The translations under genes were made by a program, and so were the position numbers. From assembly GCA_018241165.1 (NCBI GenBank), contig JAFEEK010000462.1:1-11066 (forward strand): a stretch of DNA of 11,066 bases. Reading direction: 5' to 3'. The stretch's first letter is position 1, and each line of letters starts with the position of its first letter. Shown in pieces: positions 7,401-11,066 of this stretch. The notes under the pieces are model-generated. The model had not been told where the DNA came from, searched no databases, and worked only from the letters and a program-made list of their open reading frames with translations. Source of the DNA: Pseudomonadota bacterium. GTDB taxonomy: Bacteria; Pseudomonadota; Gammaproteobacteria; Xanthomonadales; Rhodanobacteraceae.

Positions 7401-8073
7401 CGTGCGCGTCGAAATCCTCGCGCGCGCCGAAGCGCACGTCGTTGGTTGCGACCACAGTGCAATCGGCGTCGGCGGCAAGTCGCAGCGCGGCGGGAATGAA
7501 CGCGGCTTCATCGGCATGGCCGCAGCGCGTGAGTTCCAGGTACAGGCGATCCTCGAAATACCGTAGCCATTCACTCGCGCAGCCCAGCGCGGCATCGTGC
7601 TTGCCAGCGATGAGCTGCCGACCGATGTCGCTGTCGCGCCCGGCCAGCGCGATCAGGCCCGTGCTGTGTCCGTCGAACCACGCCGGATCGACCAGCGCGC
7701 GATCGCCGTGCCGTCCTTGCGTGTAGCTGCGCGAGATGAGCTGCGACAGATGCAGGTAGCCTTCGCGGTTCTGGCACAGCAACGTCAGGCGCGAAGGTGA
7801 ATTGGCATCGGCGCCGGCGATCCACAAATCCGCGCCGGCAATGGGCTTGACGCCGTTCGCCTCCGCCGCGCGATAGAACTTCACCAGCGCGAACAGGTTG
7901 CCCTCGTCGGTCAGCGCCAGTGCCGGCAAACCCATTTGCACGGCGCGGCTGATCACATTCGGCCGCTTCGCCTTCGCCGGATCGCCGTATTCGGGCTTGT
8001 CCGGCAGACGCAGGGTCGAATCGACCAGCGAGTACTCGCTGTGGACGCGAAGGTGGACGAAGGAAGGAATCAT
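4465..8073 (-). CDS. dnaE: DNA polymerase III subunit alpha
   Basis: This is the catalytic subunit of the replicative polymerase. The 1202 residues compare with about 1160 in E. coli. Domains in order: PHP domain (about 1-280, opening FVHLRVHSEYS); palm with catalytic aspartates D412 and D414 in MPDFDVDF and D577 in VKFDFLG; thumb between them; fingers (about 580-910, with RPGPM at 676 and KFAGYGFNKSHAAAYSLVAY at 780-799); the clamp-binding motif QNDMF (948-952); and an OB fold (about 1035-1110). Two insertions relative to E. coli are visible: about 12 residues at 22-37, and about 15 extra at 602-619 encoded by a palindromic repeat element. The ATG at 8073 gives the family N-terminus. AAGGG eight bases upstream is a good ribosome binding site but sits inside a hairpin touching the start codon. 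The usual neighbour accA is displaced by higBA, and rnhB/lpxB are not upstream here. Confidence 0.98.
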   Translation of the reverse strand: MIPSFVHLRVHSEYSLVDSTLRLPDKPEYGDPAKAKRPNVISRAVQMGLPALALTDEGNLFALVKFYRAAEANGVKPIAGADLWIAGADANSPSRLTLLCQNREGYLHLSQLISRSYTQGRHGDRALVDPAWFDGHSTGLIALAGRDSDIGRQLIAGKHDAALGCASEWLRYFEDRLYLELTRCGHADEAAFIPAALRLAADADCTVVATNDVRFGAREDFDAHEARVCIHQGRLLNDPKRPRDYSPEQYLKSAEEMAALFADIPEALENSVEIAKRCNLEMKFGEYFLPAFPVPAQADEKTFIRDQAHTGLTARLAKHGAAAGFAPSDYASRLDVELDTIVKMGFAGYFLIVADFIGWAKQNDIPVGPGRGSGAGSVVAWALGITDLDPLRYGLLFERFLNPERVSMPDFDVDFCMDRRDEVIDYVAQKYGREKVSQIITYGTMAAKAVLRDAGRVLGMGYGQVDSIAKLIPLKPADPLSLDDALGSSERSRRESDRIVPEFKQRYESEDEVRELVDLARRIEDLVRNAGKHAGGVVIAPSALTDFAPLYCEDGGDGVVTQFDKDDVESVGLVKFDFLGLRTLTIIDWAVKAINKSRAETSPPSGPAGHLPPQAGEGKTLDITAIPLDDPRVFALFQNAQTAAVFQFEGGGMQRLLKEAKPDRFEDLIALNALYRPGPMDLIPSFVARKHGREAVTYPDPRVEPILKETYGIMVYQEQVMQMAQIVGGYTLGGADLLRRAMGKKIAAEMAKHRVVFGEGASKNGVIEHKADAIFDLMEKFAGYGFNKSHAAAYSLVAYQTAWLKVHYPAQFMAAVLSSDMDNTDKVVVFLNEARALGLTVQPPDVNASGYMFDATDAKTIRYGLGAIKGVGRNAVENVVQARSGAFVDLADFCQRVDGQKVNKRVLEALILSGAMDALGTNRASLMAQLPECLRAAEQAARDAEAGQNDMFGAASATPAPRLKLADVSEWPPEQRLAGERDTLGHYLSGHPTLLWRDTLTQLATCPIGEIGQRYQPPKPRADDDGNRFRRPPETQWVVAGQLADLRKRGTDQAFVQLEDWSGRIEVSLFREAFVEFAPLLTRDAILVVEGGLAWDDFAGALRLRARRVLTLNEACERQAKLLRIKCNGIGADFLPALHATLAGYRGGQTPLRVQYANTAGSAEIELGPEWRVRATADLKRSLDAMPGVKSTDWVLGRAGSA
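6217..6270 (-). repeat. REP-like palindromic element inserted in frame within dnaE
   Basis: The segment contains two hairpins: CCTTCCCC (6221-6228) with GGGGAAGG (6237-6244), and GGCCC (6246-6250) with GGGCC (6254-6258) around a GCA loop, followed by a G-run at 6263-6267. It encodes DnaE residues 602-619 (SPPSGPAGHLPPQAGEGK), low-complexity Pro/Gly residues between conserved INK (594-596) and LDITAIPLDD (621-630). E. coli DnaE has only nine residues between these landmarks, against 24 here. The composition is that of an intergenic repeat, not of polymerase. Confidence 0.75.
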
Positions 8074-8100
8074 GGGGGCTACCCTTGCAGGTTAGCCCCC
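8074..8100 (-). promoter_or_regulatory. Hairpin abutting the dnaE start codon, with the ribosome binding site inside
   Basis: In the dnaE transcript GGGGGCTA (8100-8093) and TAGCCCCC (8081-8074) form a perfect 8-bp stem whose last base touches the ATG. The 11-base loop holds AAGGG, the only Shine-Dalgarno candidate. Within the loop CCT can pair with AGG, extending the fold over it. No T-run follows, so it is not a rho-independent terminator for the upstream secreted-protein gene. A role in limiting dnaE translation is inferred. Confidence 0.6.
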
Positions 8101-8132
8101 GTGCCGGATGCGGGCAAGACTTGACGTGCGGG

Positions 8133-9473
8133 TTACGGATCGAAGCCGTTGCGGAAAATGTAGTCGTCCATATGCATTGTGCCGCTGATCAGATCGATTT
8201 GCGGGTATGCCGGGGATGTGCAACTGCTGCTTGACGTGCAGACGTTGTTGCTTGGGGTGATGAAGCTGCTGCCGAAATTGAACTGCGAACCCGTGTCCTG
8301 CGGATAGGTCTGGAACAAACCGGCGGCGAGACCGATTGGCGAGAAGTCGCCTGTGGCGGAAGTACTAACCTCCTCGTAAGTGAAGTACTTCACAAGTGTG
8401 CTGGAAGACAGCGCGGCAAGATACGGATTCGTGCGATCCGCCTGAACGAGAATCTTGCCGTGCGCCGTATCCACCGTGACCGGCAGGCTGGTGACAGATG
8501 TGTAGCCGTTCGTGGGGTTGTTGGGATCCATGTGGAATAGCGTGCCGTACAGTGGCGCCAGCGACAGGATGCCACCACATCCATACACCATAGGCGTATG
8601 CGCGGTAATGAGTGTTTCGTAGGCTCCAAGTGTCGTGTTGTAGTTCATGCCCGCGATCCAGATCAGGTCGTAGCCGTAACCCGATCGGTTGCCTGGACAC
8701 ATATTGACACTCGCTGGCAGCGACGTGAGATCGAACTCTGCGTCCACGGTGTTCGCGCCGAATGGCGGAGGGGGCTGGGGTGGCGGGGGCGGTGAGGGGA
8801 GTGGCGAGGTCGTGCTTGAACTGAGGCCGACGAGGTCGACCAGCGGATACCACGATGACGAACTGTTGCATCCGGGCGCTACGCAATTTTGCACATTCCC
8901 GGCGGTACTTGTGACGCTGTTGTCGATGCTGATTTCGTTCGTGTTGTCGAAAGTGCTGGTTGCTCCAGACCCCGTGACCGAATAGCTTCCCATACTGGCC
9001 GCAAAGTATTTGGAAGCCGTACTCAGATTGCCCAGCACCCCGGAAATGTCGGTTACGATGGTGAACGAATTCATTCCGATGGAAATGATGGCGGATTGGC
9101 CGCTGTCGATGTAGTTGTTTTGCGCAGCATTCCAGACCAGAACTCCCGCAATGATGCTGTTTGCGGTAACGGCGCTGGTGGGCTGGCAACCGGGGTACTG
9201 GGGAAGTGTCTCTGCAAGGAGTACGACTTCCGCGCCCGGAATGGCATTGCTTCCGGTCGGCGTGTTGGGATTGCTGTCTACATCTATCGGGACCGACCAT
9301 TGCTCGTCGGTGCCATTCTGGCCTGCTGCCGGATCTCGGCACAGGGTAATCGTCCCAGGCAGTCCGGCGAGTTGCAGGGTTACCGATAGCGAATTGGGTT
9401 GTGCCTGCGACGGAATCGCATACAAAATTGCGCAAAGCGCAAACGCTGAAAGAATGGCGATCAGGTATCGCAT
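8133..9473 (-). CDS. Secreted protein of unknown function with two tandem four-cysteine domains
   Basis: I do not recognise a named family. The 446-residue product begins with a Sec signal peptide (basic Arg2, hydrophobic 3-20, likely cut after SQA at 24). Two similar halves follow: residues 29-217 and 244-430. Each has an LP-x-x-V/I-x-x-C opening (Cys45; Cys259), a second cysteine (96; 299), a KYF near the middle (155-157; 362-364), then a close cysteine pair (197 and 202; 412 and 418), a Ser-rich stretch and YPxxDL (209-214; 423-428). The halves are joined by a Pro-rich linker (224-238), which suggests a flexible connection and possible dependence on EF-P. The even cysteine count suggests disulfides outside the cytoplasm. 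The last residues, DDYIFRNGFDP, follow the second domain as a short tail. GGAGG five bases upstream fixes the ATG at 9473. GC content looks lower than in dnaE or accA. The neighbours do not indicate a role. Confidence 0.85.
   Translation of the reverse strand: MRYLIAILSAFALCAILYAIPSQAQPNSLSVTLQLAGLPGTITLCRDPAAGQNGTDEQWSVPIDVDSNPNTPTGSNAIPGAEVVLLAETLPQYPGCQPTSAVTANSIIAGVLVWNAAQNNYIDSGQSAIISIGMNSFTIVTDISGVLGNLSTASKYFAASMGSYSVTGSGATSTFDNTNEISIDNSVTSTAGNVQNCVAPGCNSSSSWYPLVDLVGLSSSTTSPLPSPPPPPQPPPPFGANTVDAEFDLTSLPASVNMCPGNRSGYGYDLIWIAGMNYNTTLGAYETLITAHTPMVYGCGGILSLAPLYGTLFHMDPNNPTNGYTSVTSLPVTVDTAHGKILVQADRTNPYLAALSSSTLVKYFTYEEVSTSATGDFSPIGLAAGLFQTYPQDTGSQFNFGSSFITPSNNVCTSSSSCTSPAYPQIDLISGTMHMDDYIFRNGFDP
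8770..8799 (+). other. G-quadruplex motif opposite the polyproline codons
   Basis: Four G-runs of 5, 4, 5 and 4 bases (8770-8774, 8777-8780, 8785-8789, 8796-8799) are separated by loops of 2, 4 and 6 bases, satisfying the canonical quadruplex pattern with up to four tetrads. It lies on the template strand of the secreted-protein gene and partly follows from CCC/CCG proline codons. Confidence 0.6.
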
Positions 9474-9478
9474 GATGT

Positions 9479-9483
9479 CCTCC
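9479..9483 (-). promoter_or_regulatory. Ribosome binding site of the secreted-protein gene
   Basis: GGAGG on the minus strand, five bases before the ATG at 9473, is a near-perfect Shine-Dalgarno. A TGTAAT at 9538-9533 is a possible -10 box, but no matching -35 was found. Confidence 0.8.
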
Positions 9484-9557
9484 GGAAGCAGTGGCTGGTA
9501 ACCATCACTACATTCCGGAGTTGCGGGAAAGGATTACACGAAGACAAGACAGTCCAG

Positions 9558-9587
9558 AAAAAACAACCCCGGCTTTTTGGCCGGGGC
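9558..9587 (-). terminator. Rho-independent terminator after the outer-membrane protein gene
   Basis: On the minus strand CCCCGGC (9586-9580) pairs with GCCGGGG (9573-9567) around a 6-base A-rich loop, followed by TTGTTTTTT (9566-9558). It lies 27 bases past the stop of the beta-barrel gene. It should separate that transcript from the secreted-protein gene downstream, which therefore needs its own promoter in 9490-9557. Confidence 0.9.
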
Positions 9588-9613
9588 TTGTCGGGTGTGA
9601 AAGCAGCGCGTCG

Positions 9614-10570
9614 TCAGAAACTCCGCGTCAGCCTTACATCGGCCTCGTATTTCAAATCGCCGTTGGAATGGCCCCATACGGCGTGTTCCAGCGTTGCCTG
9701 CACGTCGTAGTGATGGCCAAACACGTAGTCGACGGCGCCGCCGACGATGCCGTGATCCTGCAGGCGGATGCGGTCGTGGTTGAGCCAGATCGGATTCAGC
9801 GCCGGCGGCCCGCCGATTTCCTGATCGGTGATGCCGTTGCCGATTTTCAAATCGGTGATGAGTTTCGCGCTCAACTGCGGCGAGAAGAAATAGCCCACGT
9901 TCAATCCCGCCTTGTTGTAGTTGTTGTTGTAGCCGATGTGCGGGGTGTTGAAGAAGTATTCGTAATAGGCCTGGTAGAAGAAGTTGCTGAAATCGAACTG
10001 GTGCGACACCTCGACGCCGATGCCCAACTTGGTGTTGCGCTCGCCGACGCTGGTGCCGTAATAACGATAGTTGTGGGTGGGAACGACGAGGTCGAAGCCG
10101 GGCGCGATCTGGGTGCCGTCATAGTCGAAGTGGTAGCGCAGGCCGGCATCCCAGTCCTGGAGTGCGCCGTGGTAGTTGCCGTCGTCGGTCAGGTTTGGCC
10201 GGCAGGCGGGCGTCGGTCCCTGGGGAGTGAGACACGACAGCACCGGATGGGCAAATTGCTGCGCAAACGGGCTGCCGCTGAACTTGGCCTTAATGTAAGG
10301 CACGCTGGCGCGGATCTCCCAGCCGTCGGCAACGAAATAGCTGGCATTGAGCTGGTAGGCGAGAAAGCGCAAGTCGCCGGAATCCTTGCCGGCCGGGCCG
10401 TCGAAGTCGCCGTGGTAATAGGCATTGGTGACCTCGACCCCGATCGAGCCTTGCCCCGCCGCATACTCGGAAGGCGACAAATTTGGAGATGCCGGCACAT
10501 TCACTTCCTGTGCGCACAGCGATTGGGCGGCGGCGATTCCCAGAGCCAGCATCGTCATTTGTTTGAACAC
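9614..10570 (-). CDS. Outer-membrane beta-barrel protein, transporter-like (function unknown)
   Basis: The 318-residue protein has a signal peptide (MFKQMTMLALGIAAAQSLCA, likely cut after Ala20) and then alternating, aromatic-rich strands typical of an outer-membrane barrel. Examples are LGIGVEVSHQF (182-192), NFFYQAYYEYFF (196-207), AGLNVGYFF (221-229) and QATLEHAVWG (291-300). It ends DVRLTRSF with the C-terminal phenylalanine expected of a BAM recognition signal. Two cysteines (113 and 123) bracket a Pro-rich loop and could form a disulfide. It resembles the barrel proteins annotated as transporter or phenol-degradation MetA-pathway protein in Proteobacteria; the substrate cannot be told from sequence. 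The start is GTG at 10570: GGGAGGAA lies ideally upstream, whereas the ATG at residue 5 would be too distant. It follows the next gene by 79 bases on the same strand and is closed by a terminator, so the two probably form one operon. Confidence 0.85.
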   Translation of the reverse strand: MFKQMTMLALGIAAAQSLCAQEVNVPASPNLSPSEYAAGQGSIGVEVTNAYYHGDFDGPAGKDSGDLRFLAYQLNASYFVADGWEIRASVPYIKAKFSGSPFAQQFAHPVLSCLTPQGPTPACRPNLTDDGNYHGALQDWDAGLRYHFDYDGTQIAPGFDLVVPTHNYRYYGTSVGERNTKLGIGVEVSHQFDFSNFFYQAYYEYFFNTPHIGYNNNYNKAGLNVGYFFSPQLSAKLITDLKIGNGITDQEIGGPPALNPIWLNHDRIRLQDHGIVGGAVDYVFGHHYDVQATLEHAVWGHSNGDLKYEADVRLTRSF

Positions 10571-10575
10571 GGTCG

Positions 10576-10583
10576 TTCCTCCC
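10576..10583 (-). promoter_or_regulatory. Ribosome binding site supporting the GTG start of the barrel gene
   Basis: GGGAGGAA on the minus strand, with five bases to the GTG at 10570, is the strongest Shine-Dalgarno in the window. It favours GTG over the ATG four codons later. Confidence 0.8.
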
Positions 10584-10607
10584 GATTGAAAGCAACACTG
10601 TTCCTGG

Positions 10608-10627
10608 CGCCGCCCGCATGGACGGCG
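10608..10627 (-). other. Intercistronic RNA hairpin between the partial gene and the barrel gene
   Basis: In minus-strand RNA, CGCCGTCC (10627-10620) pairs with GGGCGGCG (10615-10608) around a 4-base loop: eight pairs including one G-U. The plus-strand RNA would have a C-A mismatch, so the fold favours the coding strand. No T-run follows. It could be a stability or processing element, or an inefficient terminator. Confidence 0.45.
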
Positions 10628-10649
10628 TTGCTGCAGGATCGACGGCGGC

Positions 10650-11066
10650 TTATGAGCCGCGCGCCGTCATGGTCTGTTCGATGGTCTTCAGATACTGATT
10701 CACGTTGGCGTTGTCGTTCAGCGCCAACGGGTATTGCGCGCGTTCTGCGGCGGCGTCGCCGCGCGGGAACACCGGAATCAGCGCCGGTTTGCGCGAAGTG
10801 CTGGCCAGCTGCGCCTGGATCGCCGACACATCGCCGCCAAACGTGATGACCACGTCGTAGGGGTGCGCGGTCAGTGCCTTGGCGAGCGCGTCGGGCGTTT
10901 CGACCACATTGACGTGATGGCCGGCCTTTTCCAGGCTCGCGTCGAACTGGCGCAGGTGCGGCGACGAGTTGACGTGGCTGGTGGCACTGCCGTCATAGAT
11001 CAGGATCTGCGCCGGATGGCGGGTGACGAAGGCGCGATAGTGCAGCGCGCCGCCCACGCCATTCGT
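10650..11066 (-). CDS. Unrecognised alpha/beta protein, 3' part (open at window edge)
   Basis: The reading frame is open to the window end, giving at least 138 codons. A GTG at 11057 could be a start, but no ribosome binding site can be seen and the frame continues upstream, so the gene is treated as truncated at its 5' end. Predicted strands alternate with helices: QILIYDG, a helix including LRQFDASLEKAGH, HVNVVE, helix DALAKALTAH, YDVVITFGG, helix DVSAIQAQLA, PALIPVF, then a C-terminal helix (NVNQYLKTIEQTMTA). This suggests a Rossmann- or receiver-like three-layer fold. There is no recognisable catalytic motif, and the conserved receiver phosphorylation site is not evident. A signal peptide may lie beyond the edge. 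It is 79 bases upstream of the barrel gene on the same strand, so the two may act in one envelope process. I cannot name a function. Confidence 0.65.
   Translation of the reverse strand, partial: TNGVGGALHYRAFVTRHPAQILIYDGSATSHVNSSPHLRQFDASLEKAGHHVNVVETPDALAKALTAHPYDVVITFGGDVSAIQAQLASTSRKPALIPVFPRGDAAAERAQYPLALNDNANVNQYLKTIEQTMTARGS

Noticed and set aside
8074..8100. Hairpin before dnaE as a terminator for the secreted-protein gene
   Set aside because: No T-run follows on the minus strand; the stem is followed directly by the dnaE ATG.
8090..8120. TTGCCC and TAACCT, 17 bases apart, as a dnaE promoter
   Set aside because: The -10 matches only three of six consensus positions; too weak to annotate, though if used it would start transcription within the hairpin.
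9491..10846. 451-codon plus-strand open frame
   Set aside because: It runs across the terminator, the barrel gene and the gap beyond it; its composition is a reverse-strand shadow (Val/Ala/Arg runs) and it lacks a ribosome binding site.

Overview
The window is high-GC bacterial chromosome with the gene complement of a gammaproteobacterium. Protein character and gene order point to the Xanthomonadales (Lysobacterales), perhaps Rhodanobacteraceae; this assignment is an inference from protein resemblance, not a phylogeny. Nearly all genes lie on the minus strand; the one clear exception is a small membrane-protein gene at 2517-2813 (+).

Reading the minus strand from high to low coordinates, the right edge carries the 3' part of an unrecognised alpha/beta protein gene (10650-11066). 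It is followed by an outer-membrane beta-barrel gene with a GTG start and strong ribosome binding site (9614-10570), closed by a rho-independent terminator (9558-9587). Next is a secreted protein of unknown function (8133-9473). It is built from two tandem, similar, four-cysteine domains joined by a polyproline linker, and ends in a short aromatic tail.

The middle and left are housekeeping genes: dnaE (4465-8073, DNA polymerase III alpha), a HigB-HigA toxin-antitoxin pair (3828-4413), accA (2803-3759, acetyl-CoA carboxylase alpha), tilS (1441-2418, tRNA-Ile lysidine synthetase), xseB (1133-1408, exonuclease VII small subunit) and ispA (253-1152, farnesyl diphosphate synthase). dnaE-accA-tilS and xseB-ispA are familiar neighbour sets. 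The higBA module sits between dnaE and accA and has its own promoter and operator, so it looks like an insertion into a conserved cluster. The left 250 bases are a 96-bp tandem repeat with nested palindromes, running up to the ispA stop codon.

There is no clear new multi-gene system. The points most worth checking are local: a REP-like palindrome translated in frame inside dnaE; a hairpin abutting the dnaE start codon that encloses its Shine-Dalgarno; a higBA promoter whose spacer is the operator and whose predicted start is the A of the HigB ATG (leaderless); a TilS lacking its C-terminal domain; the duplicated secreted protein with its tail motif; and a G-quadruplex motif opposite its polyproline codons.
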